A stretch of 64,000 nt of DNA from Silanimonas sp044377035 (lineage in GTDB: Bacteria > Pseudomonadota > Gammaproteobacteria > Xanthomonadales > Xanthomonadaceae), in NCBI RefSeq assembly GCF_044377035.1, contig NZ_JBILJW010000014.1, forward strand, positions 26,800 to 90,799. Direction: 5' to 3'. The position numbers and the translations under genes were made by a program. Below are positions 1 to 10,600 of this stretch, one piece after another. The notes under the pieces were generated by a model that did not search any database, was not told where the DNA came from, and was given only the letters and a program-made list of their open reading frames with translations. Within the stretch, counting starts at the first letter, position 1. Each line of letters begins with the position of its first letter.

Positions 1-283
1 TGGGTGAGGGGTGGTGGGCGCGGAAGGCACGCGTGGCCATCGCCCCGTTGGCGTTCCAGCCGAGGAAGCGCTCGCCGGCATCGCTGTCACCGTGGCCTTG
101 GGCATCACAGAGCCACAGATCGAAGCGCTCGGCCAGGGGCGCGAGCATCGGCGCGTAGGTGCGCGCGCACAGGCCGTTGCCGTGGAGCACGTGCAGCAGC
201 GGCAGGCCGCGGGGTGGCGTGTGCCAGCCGCGCAGGGTGAGGCCGTGTTCCGGGTCGGCGTGCTGCCAGCGTTCGAGATCCAA
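1..283 (-). CDS. alpha/beta hydrolase, N-terminal part (runs off the left edge)
   Basis: The reverse strand stays open from an in-frame TAG near base 320 to the window edge. It reads as the first ~94 residues of an alpha/beta hydrolase: strand, then LLHVLHGNGLCARTYAPML (HGNG oxyanion-type turn), a cap-side helix, then LWLCDAQGHGDSD, the conserved D-x-x-GHGxS loop. The nucleophile elbow is beyond the window. There is no ATG in the frame; the first possible start is the TTG at 283, which has no clear ribosome site, so the true start is uncertain. Substrate cannot be told from this part. Confidence 0.6.
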   Translation of the reverse strand, partial: MDLERWQHADPEHGLTLRGWHTPPRGLPLLHVLHGNGLCARTYAPMLAPLAERFDLWLCDAQGHGDSDAGERFLGWNANGAMATRAFRAHHPSP

Positions 284-345
284 GGGCGATGGCTTGCGTT
301 GGGGTGGCGCGCACTATGGCGTCGGCCGGGTTCCTCGGCCAGCCC

Positions 346-376
346 AAACGAAATCCGCCCCGGGGAGCGGGGCGGA
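346..376 (-). terminator. Rho-independent terminator after the TonB receptor gene
   Basis: A perfect 9-bp stem (TCCGCCCCG / CGGGGCGGA) with a 5-nt loop lies 40 bases past the receptor stop codon. On the reverse strand it is followed by TTTCGTTTG, a short T-rich tail. Confidence 0.7.
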
Positions 377-415
377 CGTCGTGGTGCCTGGAAAGAGCGG
401 ATCGAGGCTCGCGGA

Positions 416-2800
416 TCAGAAGCGGCCGGTCAGCTCCACGCCCCAGGTGCGCGGCGCACCGACGATGAAGGTCGGCACGCCGAAGTTGAGGCCGGTGTTG
501 CCGGCGTCGATCAGGTACTCGCGATCGCCCGCGTTCTTCACGAAGGCGCCGAGGTCCCAGCGGCCATCACCGAACTCGACACCGACGCGAACGTCGACCA
601 GGCCGTAGCCGGCCTGCTCGATGCCGCGCTGGTTCTGGTCTTCGAAGAACACCTGCGAGCGCCAGTTCCAGCTCGGGCGCACGTAGGCGTCGAGGCCGTC
701 GCCCACGCCGAAGCGCCAGTCGAGGCCGGCCGAGGCCGAGTGCTCCGGCGTCAGGCGGAAGCGGTTGCCCGCGAGGCTCTGGCGACGGCCCGCGTCGTCG
801 CGCTCGTCGAAGCTGGCGTCGACATAGCCGTAGGTGAAGAAGGCCTGCAGGCCGTCGCTGGCGCGGAAGATCACCGAGAGCTCGGCGCCCGTGGCGCTGG
901 CGTTGCCGCCGTTCGCGGTGATCGTGCCGATGCCGTTCGGATTGAGCACGCTGGCCTGGAAGTCGCTGTAGTCGTAGTCGAACACGGCGATGTCGTAGGT
1001 CAGCGCCTCGCCGAAGGCGGTGCCCTTCAAGCCGAGCTCATAGCTCATCACCACTTCGGCCGGGATGAAGTTGGGCGTGCCGTTGCCGCCGGTCGGGAAC
1101 TCGATGACGTCCGGACGGCGGCCGCGCGAAACGCTGGCATAGCCGTTGAGCGTGTCGCTGAAGCGGTAGGCGGCCACGACGCGACCCACGAAGGACGAGT
1201 AGGTGTCTTCGGCGAAGCGACGCGCCACCGGGCGGAACAGGATGTTCGGAATCGCGACGTTGGTCGGGGCGGCCGGCAGGACCTGACCGAGCGGCGAGAG
1301 ACCGCCGAAGGTCAAGGCTTCGTAGCCCGAGCGCACGTCCTCGCGCGTCCCGCGCAGGCCGAGTGTCAGGTCGAAGCGGTCGGTGACCGACCAGGTGCCG
1401 TCGGCGAAGATATCCATCGCATCGACCTCGCCGAAGTTCGTGTACTCCTCGCGATGGCTGGCGCGCAGCGGCAGCGGCGTGCCGAGCGGGATGCCCGGGA
1501 TGCCCAGCGCCGGGAACGCCGTGTAGCCGAGGAACGGCGTGAGGTTGGGGTTGAGCGGGCTGACCACGGGCAGCTGGATCAGCCCGCCCGTCGCACCGGC
1601 GACACCCGCGCGCAGGGCCGGCGAGAGCAGGGCGCCGAGCTGGCGCTCGTCGGTGCTGAACGGCACGCGCTGGAAGCCATCCTCCTTGAACCAGCTGATG
1701 CCACCGAAGCCGCGGAAGGCGCCGCCGTTGTCGTAGTTGAAGCGGAACTCGTGGCTCCACTGCTCGCCCTCGGCGTCCTCGGCGAACTCCAGCGCATTCA
1801 GCTGCGAGCCGTCGGCGTCGAACTCTTCCAGCGAAGCGAATTCGCGCCAGCCGCTGATGGTCGAGAGGCTCCACGACTCGTTGATGGCGAACTGGCCCAG
1901 CACGGTGAAGCCGGTGACGTGGCGGTCGAGGCCGAGCTGCTCGCCGCGGTTCAGGTCGGCGGTGCCATCGAACAGGTCGCGGCTGCCCGCGCGCGTGGGC
2001 AGCACGTTGGTGCGGAAGGCGGTGCCCGGCGGCGTATCCACCTGGTGGTTGAAGATCACGTCGACACGGTTCGTGTCGCCGAGGTCGAGGCCGAGGGACA
2101 GGCGCAGCGCGCTGGTGTCCTTACCGTTGAGGTGGCCGCCCGAGAGGTTCTCGACGAAGCCTTGGTTCTTCTCGTGGTAAACGGCGAGGCGCATCGCCAG
2201 CGACTCGGACAGCGGGGCGTTGGCGTAGCCACTGGCACGACGCCATTCGTCGCTGCCCAGGCCCACGGTGAAGCCACTTTCGTAGCCCTGGAAGGCCTTC
2301 TTCTGCACCAGATGCACGGCGCCGACCTGCGCACCGCGGCCGAACAGCGTGCCCTGCGGGCCGCGCAGCACTTCGACGCGCTCGAGGTCGAAGGGCTGCA
2401 CCACGGCGCCGCGGGCGCGCGAGATGGCGATGCCGTCCTGGAAGACCGAGACGCGAGGCGGCGAGAACGACGCGCCGCTGTCGGAGGTGATACCGCGGAT
2501 CACGAAGCCGGGGTTGTTCGGGCTCTGCTCCTGTACTTCGAGGCCGGGCACGAGGTTGCCGATGTCATCCATGCCGGTGATGCCGAAGCCCTCGAGGAAC
2601 TCGCCCGAGTAAGCGCTGATCGCGATCGGCACCTCCTGAACCTGCTGCTCGCGCTTCTGCGCCGTCACCACGATCGTGTCGATCATCGTGGCGTCGACGC
2701 TGGCCGCCCCGGCGGTGGGGGCGTCCTGGGCGAACGCGGGGGCCGCGACGAGGACGAGGGCGGCGTGGATCGCCGAGGCAAGCAGGGTGGGGCGACGCAT
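416..2800 (-). CDS. TonB-dependent receptor
   Basis: Outer-membrane ligand-gated transporter of about 794 residues. A Sec signal peptide (MRRPTLLASAIHAALVLVAA, cleavage after AFA) is followed by a TonB box-like DTIVVTAQKR, a plug domain (EVPIAISAYSG...VPGLEVQ...FVIRGI) and a long beta-barrel ending in phenylalanine (VELTGRF), as usual for outer-membrane barrels. The ATG at 2800 is preferred over the one at 2815 because GGAG lies nine bases upstream of it and the signal peptide then starts with the usual charged residues. It is divergent from a PhoD-like phosphoesterase gene 128 bases away, which may hint at a phosphorylated substrate, but the ligand is unknown. Confidence 0.93.
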   Translation of the reverse strand: MRRPTLLASAIHAALVLVAAPAFAQDAPTAGAASVDATMIDTIVVTAQKREQQVQEVPIAISAYSGEFLEGFGITGMDDIGNLVPGLEVQEQSPNNPGFVIRGITSDSGASFSPPRVSVFQDGIAISRARGAVVQPFDLERVEVLRGPQGTLFGRGAQVGAVHLVQKKAFQGYESGFTVGLGSDEWRRASGYANAPLSESLAMRLAVYHEKNQGFVENLSGGHLNGKDTSALRLSLGLDLGDTNRVDVIFNHQVDTPPGTAFRTNVLPTRAGSRDLFDGTADLNRGEQLGLDRHVTGFTVLGQFAINESWSLSTISGWREFASLEEFDADGSQLNALEFAEDAEGEQWSHEFRFNYDNGGAFRGFGGISWFKEDGFQRVPFSTDERQLGALLSPALRAGVAGATGGLIQLPVVSPLNPNLTPFLGYTAFPALGIPGIPLGTPLPLRASHREEYTNFGEVDAMDIFADGTWSVTDRFDLTLGLRGTREDVRSGYEALTFGGLSPLGQVLPAAPTNVAIPNILFRPVARRFAEDTYSSFVGRVVAAYRFSDTLNGYASVSRGRRPDVIEFPTGGNGTPNFIPAEVVMSYELGLKGTAFGEALTYDIAVFDYDYSDFQASVLNPNGIGTITANGGNASATGAELSVIFRASDGLQAFFTYGYVDASFDERDDAGRRQSLAGNRFRLTPEHSASAGLDWRFGVGDGLDAYVRPSWNWRSQVFFEDQNQRGIEQAGYGLVDVRVGVEFGDGRWDLGAFVKNAGDREYLIDAGNTGLNFGVPTFIVGAPRTWGVELTGRF

Positions 2801-2942
2801 CGAGGGGAACTCCATGGGGTGTTGGAGACGCCAGCGTCGTCGCGAGTCGTTGCAATGCCGTTAAAAGCGACAACCGGTCACGGTCCTGAAAGATGCGGGG
2901 GCTGGAATAGCCGGCTGCCTTCCCCCCTCTGTTGGCCAACCG

Positions 2943-5075
2943 ATGCCCCCCATCAGCCGCCGCGCCGTGCTGCGCCTGCTTTCCGTGACCGCCGCCGCCG
3001 TGGTGCTGCCACTGCATGCCCGTCGCTTCGCGGCCACGCTGCCCATCGATGCGTCCCTGTTCCCGCAGGCCGTGGCGTCGGGCGACCCGTCGGCGCGGAG
3101 CGTGGTGCTGTGGACGCGCCTCGCACCGCAGGCGTGGGGGCGGGAGGTCGTTCTGCAGGTCGCGGAGGACGCGGGCTTCGAACGCCTTCGCGTCGAGCGT
3201 GCATTCGCCGTGGGTGCCGAAACCGACGGCTGTCTGAAGGTCCGCGTCGACGATCTCGAATCCGGCACCGCGTGGCATTACCGCTTCGTCATCGAGGGCG
3301 GGCCCGCGGCAGCATCGCCCGTGGGCCGCACCCTCACCCTCCCGGGCGATGACGAGGAGCGCGACCTGCGCCTCGCCGTGCTCAGCTGCCAGGACTACAA
3401 CGGCCGCTGGTACAACACGCTGCTGCCGCTGCTGGAAGAACCGCTCGATGCCATCGTGCATCTCGGCGACTTCATCTACGAGACCACGGGCGATCCGTCC
3501 TTCCAGAGTGGCGACGGGCGGCGGGTGGTGTTCGACGACGCGGCGGGCGCGCTCACGCTCGGCGACGGCGGGTTCCAGTCGGCGCGCAGCCTCGACAACT
3601 ACCGCCAGTTGCACCGCGAATACCGCACGGACCCGGTGCTGCAGGCCTTGCTGGCCAAGGCGCCGCTGATCGCCATCTGGGACGACCACGAGTTCGCCGA
3701 CGACGCCTGGCAGGACGTGGCGACCTTCCACGACGGCCGCCAGGACGAACGCGATGCGGCGCGGCGGCGGGCGTCGGAGCAGGCGTGGTTCGAGTACATG
3801 CCGGTCGATGTCGGCGGCGCGTTCGAAGGCGCGGCCGTGGACGCTGGCGCGCTGCACCCCGCGACGCGCATCTGGCGCGAGTTCCGTTTCGGCCGTCGAG
3901 CGTCGCTGTGCATGACCGACTACCGCAGCGCGCGTCCCGACCACCTCGTCCCCGAAGATGCTTTCCCAGGCGCGATGGTGTTCGACGAGCCGACGCTGCA
4001 GGACGCTCTTCCGCGCATCGGCGAATCCTTTGACGGGTGGCGTTCGCGGCTTCAGCCCTACATCGACATCAACACGCCTGAGTACCGGCGCTGGCGCCGG
4101 CCCTTGGCCCGCGCGCTGCACAAAGCCTATGCCGCCGAGGGCCTCGCGAAGGCGGACGTCCGGGCGAGGATCGATGCCGTTCTCGCCGCGCCGATGGCCT
4201 TGCCGGTGGTCAACGCCATCCTCGCCCGCCATGACGCGGCCGCGCCGTTCTTCCTCGATGCAGGCGCCATCCCCGAATCGCCGGACCTGCCGCGCGGACT
4301 GAGCTGGGCCGGTGTGGGCAAGTCGCGGTTGTTCGATGCCGTCGGCAGCCGCTATTTCGTTCTGGCGGAGGGGTTCGGCCTGTTGGCCCGCTTGCGTGCC
4401 GCCGGCATCGGCGGCCCGCTCGGCAGCGCATTGGGCGCTCCGCAGGCCGCGTGGCTCGCCGGAGCGGCCGAGCGCCACCGTGATGCGCGCTGGCGCCTGG
4501 TGGCCAGTTCAGTGTCCTTTACCCCGTTGCGCCTCGACCTGCGCCGGCCCGAGGTCCAGGCCCCCGCCGGCTGGGCGCACGAAGTGCTGCTCAACGTCGA
4601 CCACTGGGATGGCTTTCCCGTGGAGCGCGACGCCTGGCTCGACCACTTCGACGGCGAAGGTGCGGTCCTGCTGAGTGGCGACATCCACGCCAGCTTCGCC
4701 AGCCAGCACCGGCCGCGTGTCGTCGAGTTCACGACGCCGGCGGTGTCGTCCAAGAGTCTCGGCGCCATCCTCGAGCGCAACGCGGGTGGCGACGCCGCGA
4801 CGCGCGAGGCGGGGGCTCGCCTCGCCGCCAACCTCGACGCCCTGCTGCTCGCTGGCTACGGCGGCCTGCGTTACGCGCAGACACGGCGCAATGGCGCGAT
4901 GCTTCTGGCGATCGGTCGCGACGAATTGCGGGTCCGCTATCTCGAGTTGGAGGCGGAGCGGGTCGCCGAGCGCCACTACGCGGATCCGGCGGCACTGGCG
5001 ACGGCGCGGCATGAACGCCGCTTCCGCGTGCGGCGCGAGGACGGGTCGCTGACGCTGCTGGCCGATCCGGACTGA
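2943..5075 (+). CDS. PhoD-like alkaline phosphatase / phosphodiesterase, exported
   Basis: A 710-residue protein of the PhoD metallophosphoesterase family. It opens with a twin-arginine-like leader (SRRAVLRLLSVTAAAVVLPL), then the PhoD N-terminal domain (ASGDPSARSVVLWTRLAP), then the metal-binding motifs HLGDFIYE, IWDDHEFADD and LLSGDIHASF. Family members hydrolyse phosphomonoesters or diesters outside the cytoplasm with Fe/Ca or similar metals. The gene is longer than typical PhoD (about 500-580) through an insertion between the WDDH and GDIH motifs. Divergent from the TonB receptor gene. Exact substrate is not evident. Confidence 0.88.
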   Translation: MPPISRRAVLRLLSVTAAAVVLPLHARRFAATLPIDASLFPQAVASGDPSARSVVLWTRLAPQAWGREVVLQVAEDAGFERLRVERAFAVGAETDGCLKVRVDDLESGTAWHYRFVIEGGPAAASPVGRTLTLPGDDEERDLRLAVLSCQDYNGRWYNTLLPLLEEPLDAIVHLGDFIYETTGDPSFQSGDGRRVVFDDAAGALTLGDGGFQSARSLDNYRQLHREYRTDPVLQALLAKAPLIAIWDDHEFADDAWQDVATFHDGRQDERDAARRRASEQAWFEYMPVDVGGAFEGAAVDAGALHPATRIWREFRFGRRASLCMTDYRSARPDHLVPEDAFPGAMVFDEPTLQDALPRIGESFDGWRSRLQPYIDINTPEYRRWRRPLARALHKAYAAEGLAKADVRARIDAVLAAPMALPVVNAILARHDAAAPFFLDAGAIPESPDLPRGLSWAGVGKSRLFDAVGSRYFVLAEGFGLLARLRAAGIGGPLGSALGAPQAAWLAGAAERHRDARWRLVASSVSFTPLRLDLRRPEVQAPAGWAHEVLLNVDHWDGFPVERDAWLDHFDGEGAVLLSGDIHASFASQHRPRVVEFTTPAVSSKSLGAILERNAGGDAATREAGARLAANLDALLLAGYGGLRYAQTRRNGAMLLAIGRDELRVRYLELEAERVAERHYADPAALATARHERRFRVRREDGSLTLLADPD

Positions 5076-5118
5076 GCCGCCGCGACGCCGCGGGGCCGGC
5101 ATCGCCTACCATGCGGCG

Positions 5119-7008
5119 ATGCCCACGCCAGCACCGCCATCGGACGCCGCCGGCTTCCACCAGCGCCTGCTCGAGGACACCCTCGCCGAGGTGTTTGGCG
5201 AGCTCGAGCCGGGCCTCTTCGCCAGCCTCCAGCCGCGGCTCACCACGCTCGAGCTGCCGGGAGGTACGGTCCTGATGCGCGAGGGTGAGCCTTCCGATGC
5301 GCTCTACTTGGTGCTCTCGGGGCGGCTCGTCGCCAGCCGCGGTGCGGATGCGGTACTTGGCGAGATCGGCCGCGGCGAGCCGATCGGCGAAATGGGGGTG
5401 ATTACCGGCGCGCCGCGCACGGCCACCGTGCGCGCACTGCGCGACAGCGTGCTGGTGCGGCTCGATGGTGCCGACTTCATCGACGTCCTCCAGCGCTGGC
5501 CACGGGCTGGGCTGCCGCTCGCGCGCAAGCTGATCGAACGCCTGTCGAGAAAGCGCGGCAGCGCGCGGCGACAGGGCTTCATCAACGTCTGCGTGCTGCC
5601 TTTGCAGGCGGCAATCGACGGCGATGACCTCGCATCGCGCCTGCACGCCGAGCTCTCCGCGCTATCGGCGGACGACTCGTCAGCCGGTGCGGTCGCCCTG
5701 CACGATCGTCGCAGCGTGGAAGCGGCACTCGGCTTGGATATCGAGGCCGTGGAAGCCGAGGCGCTCGGCGAGCATCGACGCCTGCTCGACTGGCTCGACC
5801 AGCAGGAAGCCGCGCATGCGCTGCAGGTGTTCGTGGCCGATTCGGCCGACACCGCCTGGACGCGCCTGTGCCTGCGTCAGGCCGACCTGGTGTTGCTGGC
5901 GACCGATGCCGATGCCGATCCCGCGCCGCAGGGCGTGGAGCTCGCCCATCTCGTTGGCGACGCGCGGCGCATCGCCGCGCACCAGGCGCTGTGGCTGGTG
6001 CACCCCGACGACCGGCGACGGCCCCGCGATACCGCGGCCTGGTTGGCGGCGCGCCCGCACCTCGCGGTCGATGGCCTGTCGCACCTGCACCTGCGGCGTG
6101 GGCATCCCGGTGATTGGCGGCGGGTCGCGCGCATCGTTGCGGGCCGCGCTATCGGCCTCGTGCTGGCCGGCGGTGGAGCGCGCGGCTTCGCCCACGTCGG
6201 CGTGATGCAGGCACTCGAAGAGCGGGGCATCGAATGGGATGTCGTCGGCGGCACCAGCATCGGCGCGGTGATGGGCTTCTACGCCGCCACCGGCCTGCCG
6301 GCCTCGCGCGTGCGTGCGCTGGCCGGCGAGGCGTTCCGCCGCAACCCGACCGGCGACGTGAACTGGGTGCCGGTGATGTCGCTGCTGCGTGGCCGACGCC
6401 TGAAGCGCGTGATCGACGACGCCGTCGCCGAGGCGTTCGATGGCGCGGCGGACATCGAGGATCTGTGGAAGCCGTTCTTCTGCGTGGCGTCCAACTGCTC
6501 GCGGCAGCGGGCCGACGTGCTGCGGCGCGGCCGCCTGTCGGAGGCGCTGCGCGCGAGCGTCTCGATCCCGGCCGCGCTGCCGCCGGTGCTGCGCGACGGC
6601 GAGTTGCTCGTCGATGGCGGCACCTTCAACAACTACCCCGTCGACCTGATGCGCGCGGCGGGCGCGGTACGGGTGATCGGCGTGGACCTGAGCCAGGACG
6701 CCTACCGCGCGCTCGACCACGCCGACGTGCCGTCGCCTTGGGCGTTCCTGCTCGACCGTCTGTTCCGTCGTCGCGACGGACGGCGCTACAAGGATTTCCC
6801 GAGCCTCGGGACGACGGTGGTCAACGTCGCGCTGATGGCCAGCACCTCGCACCAGAAGCGAATGCGCGAACTCGTCGACCTCGCGTTCCAACCGGACGTC
6901 TCGGATGTCGGCCTGCTGCAGTGGCGGGCATTCGACCGCGTGGTCGCGATCGGGCTCGACCACGCACGTGCGGTGCTTGCGACGCGCGAGGACTTCAAGC
7001 GTTGTTGA
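5119..7008 (+). CDS. cyclic-nucleotide-binding patatin-like phospholipase (NTE/RssA type)
   Basis: 629 residues. Residues ~20-150 form a cNMP-binding beta-roll (LPGGTVLMREGEPSDALYLV, GRGEPIGEMGVITGAPRTATVRA). A middle linker is followed by the patatin domain (~350-560): oxyanion GGGARGFAHVGV, nucleophile elbow GTSIGAVMG (Ser of GxSxG) and the catalytic DGGTFNNYP (Asp). This order matches bacterial neuropathy-target-esterase relatives, which are membrane-associated lysophospholipases. The 3' end overlaps the convergent response-regulator gene by 14 bases. Confidence 0.9.
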   Translation: MPTPAPPSDAAGFHQRLLEDTLAEVFGELEPGLFASLQPRLTTLELPGGTVLMREGEPSDALYLVLSGRLVASRGADAVLGEIGRGEPIGEMGVITGAPRTATVRALRDSVLVRLDGADFIDVLQRWPRAGLPLARKLIERLSRKRGSARRQGFINVCVLPLQAAIDGDDLASRLHAELSALSADDSSAGAVALHDRRSVEAALGLDIEAVEAEALGEHRRLLDWLDQQEAAHALQVFVADSADTAWTRLCLRQADLVLLATDADADPAPQGVELAHLVGDARRIAAHQALWLVHPDDRRRPRDTAAWLAARPHLAVDGLSHLHLRRGHPGDWRRVARIVAGRAIGLVLAGGGARGFAHVGVMQALEERGIEWDVVGGTSIGAVMGFYAATGLPASRVRALAGEAFRRNPTGDVNWVPVMSLLRGRRLKRVIDDAVAEAFDGAADIEDLWKPFFCVASNCSRQRADVLRRGRLSEALRASVSIPAALPPVLRDGELLVDGGTFNNYPVDLMRAAGAVRVIGVDLSQDAYRALDHADVPSPWAFLLDRLFRRRDGRRYKDFPSLGTTVVNVALMASTSHQKRMRELVDLAFQPDVSDVGLLQWRAFDRVVAIGLDHARAVLATREDFKRC

Positions 7009-7684
7009 CCTGGTCGTCCACGCGGTCGAGGATCTCCTGCAGCTCGCGCGCCACCCGCGTCCGGTCGAAGTGGAGGGCGCTTTCCTCGCGGATGCGCTTC
7101 GCGATGCGCGAGCCATGCCACAGCCCCAAGGTCAGGCAGCCGGTGTTGACGGTGTCGATCCGTGGCCAAAGGGCCCCGGCCGACGGCAGGTCGTTGACCT
7201 CGCTCTGCAGTTGCCTCACCTGCTTTGCGAGCGAGTCGAGGTAAACCATCAGCCGCTCCCCGGGGATGCGAAGGCGTTGCTGGGTGGCGGACGGCGGTTC
7301 GGCCGCGGCCATCCACGCGTGGCCGATGGCGCGCGCGACGCTGCATTCCGCGGACTCAACGTCGAAGGGTTTGACGAGGTAATGCTCCACGCCCAGTCCC
7401 ATGGCCTGCTTCACCGTGCCGACGTCCGATGCCGAGGTCACGAGTACGAAGGGCAGATCGGTCAAGCCTGGGTGCGCGCGCACCTTCCGCAACAGTTCGA
7501 TGCCGTTGAGGCGCGGCATGTGCAGGTCGCTCAGCACCGCGGCCGGCGTCATTCCGCCGAGCAGCAGGTCCCAGGCTTCCATGCCGTCCTTGGCCTCGAC
7601 CGGATCGAGCATTTCGAAACGGGACATCAGGTCGATGAGGGCCATCCGCGACACGGCGTCGTCATCGACGAGCAGGATCTTCAT
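6995..7684 (-). CDS. response regulator with a C-terminal domain of unknown type
   Basis: An N-terminal receiver domain has all key residues: acidic pair in LLVDDDA, phospho-acceptor Asp in SDLHMPRLNG, Thr in VTSASD, Lys in VKPFD. The last ~100 residues are helical (PGERLMVYLDSLAKQVRQLQ, ARELQEILDRVDDQ) and match no DNA-binding or enzymatic output I recognise. The ATG at 7684 has GGAGAG upstream at good distance; the start lies 23 bases inside the kinase gene, so the two are translationally coupled. The likely phosphate source is the hybrid kinase. Overlaps the patatin gene tail to tail. Confidence 0.88.
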   Translation of the reverse strand: MKILLVDDDAVSRMALIDLMSRFEMLDPVEAKDGMEAWDLLLGGMTPAAVLSDLHMPRLNGIELLRKVRAHPGLTDLPFVLVTSASDVGTVKQAMGLGVEHYLVKPFDVESAECSVARAIGHAWMAAAEPPSATQQRLRIPGERLMVYLDSLAKQVRQLQSEVNDLPSAGALWPRIDTVNTGCLTLGLWHGSRIAKRIREESALHFDRTRVARELQEILDRVDDQVNNA

Positions 7685-10600
7685 GCGGCTCTCCAAGAGT
7701 GTCGGGGTCCAGCAAGGTCAGGAGGCGGGGCGTCTCGGCATCCATGAAGGGCCAATCCTCGCGGTCGGCGGCCTTCTCCAGTTCGCCCGCGAGCCGATGC
7801 AGGGGGCCGTCCGGGGCGAGGAAGCCAGCGCTGCCCTTGATGCCATGGAACTGCTGTGCGAGCTCGATGGCGTGGCGGGCTTCGAAGCTGGCGACCAGGG
7901 CGCGGCGGCGTTCCGGCAGGTCTGCGAGGAAGGCTCCCCACATGCGCGAGCGCAGGTCCGCGGGCCCGGCCTTGCGCTTCGTCGGTGGAGCGCCCGCGCG
8001 TTCCGCGCCGGATAGCGGGGTGTCGGTCCTGCCCTGCGGCGGAGGCGCCGGTGCGTTCGCGGGTGCCTCCACGATGCCGAACAGTGCATCGAGAGCGGCG
8101 CCCGGATCCTGGTCCTGCGGTGGCAGCGGGCGGCCCTCCGCGAGCAGTCGCCCGACCATTCGTTCGAGCAGGGCATGCAGCTCACGCTCGTTGATCGGCT
8201 TGGACAGGAACTCGTCCATGCCGGATTCCAGGTAGAGCCGCCGGTCCTCCGAGGTGGCGTTCGCGGTGAGAGCGATGATCGGCAGGCCAGGGCGACGCAC
8301 GCGCACGTGGTCGATGCCGCCGGCGCGGATGTGGCGCGTGGCGGTGGCGCCATCCATCTCCGGCATCCGCCCATCCATCAGCACCAGGTCGTAGTCGCGG
8401 CGGGCAAGCGCATCGATGGCGAGCTTGCCGTTCTCGACGATGTCGACGTCGTGGCCGCGATCCTCGAGCAGCGTGCGGATGATGATCTGGTTGGTGGGGT
8501 AATCCTCGGCGCAGAGGATGGCGAGGCGGTGCGTGTGCGGTGACTGCGCGTCGTCCTCGGCGCTATCCGGTGCGTTGCCGTTGGGCAGCGGAAGTGCGAA
8601 CCAGAAGCGCGTGCCGAGGCCGGGCTTCGAGTCGGCGTTCATCGTCCCACCCATCAGTTCCACGAGGTTGCGCGAGATCGCCAGGCCGAGGCCGGTGCCG
8701 CCGTACTTGCGCGTGGTCGAGGTGTCGGCCTGGGTGAAGGCATCGAACAGCCGCTGCATCGCTTCGGGCTGGATGCCAATGCCCGTGTCCTGCACCGCGA
8801 ACTCCACCATCGGCACGCCGTCCGCCTGAAGCCGGTGGCGGACGCTGACCGTCACGCTGCCCACTTCGGTGAACTTCACGGCATTGCCCACCAGGTTCAC
8901 CAGCACTTGCCGCAGCCGAGTGGGGTCGCCCTTCGACCAGTCGGGTAATGCGTTCTCCACGTGCACCTTCAGCATCACGCTCTTCGCCGAAGCGCGGTCG
9001 GCCATGAGCTCGTAGAGGTCGTCGACGACCGCGCGGACGGAGAAGTCGACGCTCTCGACGGCCATCTTCCGTGCCTCGATCTTCGAGAAATCGAGGATGT
9101 CGTTGATGATGGTCATCAGGGCGCGGGCGTTCTCCTGCGCCAACTCGATCTGGTCGCGCGTCCCCGGCGAGAGATGGCGGTCGCGCAACGCGAAGCCCTG
9201 CATGCCGATCACGCCAGCCATCGGCGTGCGGATCTCGTGGCTCATCATCGCGAGGAATTCGCTCTTGGTGTGGTTCGCCTGCTCGGCTTGCTCGCGCGCG
9301 CGGTCGGCCGACGTCTTTGCTTCGAGCGCGTCCCGCAAGGAGGATTCGGCAAGTCCTTCAAGCATCTTGCGCTCCGTCAGGTCCTGCACCACGACCACCG
9401 CCGCCTCGCGCTGGCCGTCGACCGAGGCATCGGTCCGGTGGACGGCGATCCAGCGCCGATCGCCTTCCGCCGTGGTGATGGCGATGTCCCCCGCCTTCGC
9501 GAGTCGCGGGTCGACGGGTTGGTCCTGCAGCGAGCCGGAGGCCTCGCCGAGGATCCGGTGAAGCTCGGGATTGGCCATCACGACGCGGCCATCGCCTTCG
9601 ATCATCAGGCCGACGGGGGCGGAGTTGAACACCGCGTGCTGCTGGCTGTAGAGCTCTGCGATGGAGCGCGTCCGCTCATGGACGAGGCGCTCCAGGCGCT
9701 CGCGGTAGCCGCGACGGGCCAGCGAGTGCTGGATCTGGCTCGCCATGAAGCCGAGTACCGACTGGTCGCGCTCGGTGTAGACGACGCCGTGCGTATAGGA
9801 CTGCACCACCATGGCGCCGACGACCTCGCCATCGACGAGCATCGGGACGCCCAGCCAGTTCTTGGCATCGCTGCCGATCCCGCGGAGCTCGCCGCGAACC
9901 TGTGCCGCCACGTCCGCCATGGTGCCGCGCAGCGGCCTTCCGCCGGTGAGAAGGTGCCATGTGAGGCCGTGCTTGATGTTATCGACGGGGACGTCCCCGA
10001 AGATCGCGTCGTCCTGCTCGTCGACGTAGTAGTCGAAGCGGATCGTTCCCTGCTCCCGGTCGAGGGAGACGATGTAGAAGTTCCGCGCGTACATCAGGCG
10101 CTCGACCACGCGGTGCATGGCTTCGAGCATCGCCTCGTCGCTCTCGGCGTGGTCGGCCAGTTCGCTGATGTCGAACAGGGCCTTCTGCAATCGCTCCTTC
10201 TCGCCGATCTCGGCGATCTGCGCGGCCATTCTTGCACTCTGCCGGTTCCACTGCGACGCAAAGGTGGCCGCGAAGAGGCCGAAGGCGAGCATCGCCCCGC
10301 AATAGGCCGCGATGAAAAGCAGTCCGCTCTTCGGTGCCGCGATCGCCGTGACCGCGACCAGCATGGTGGCGAGCAGGGTCCAAGCCTCGCGGGAGCGGAG
10401 GAGCAGGAAGTTGACCGCGACCAGCGGGAAGGCGACGAAGAACCCGTGCTCGCCCAGCCGGGCGGCGGCCCATACCGAGAAGGCCGTGCCGGCGATGGTC
10501 ATCACGTAGGTCGCGACCGCCAGACGACCTGTCATGAGCACGTGGACGAAGCACGCAAAGGCAAGGCCCGACGTCGCGAGGTCGGCGATGGCTAGGGCCC

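Noticed and set aside
11..3352. Very long plus-strand open frame opposite the TonB receptor and running into the PhoD gene
   Set aside because: It is Ala/Arg/Glu/Val-rich with no domain; it mirrors the codon pattern of the reverse-strand receptor gene, which has clear plug and barrel features.
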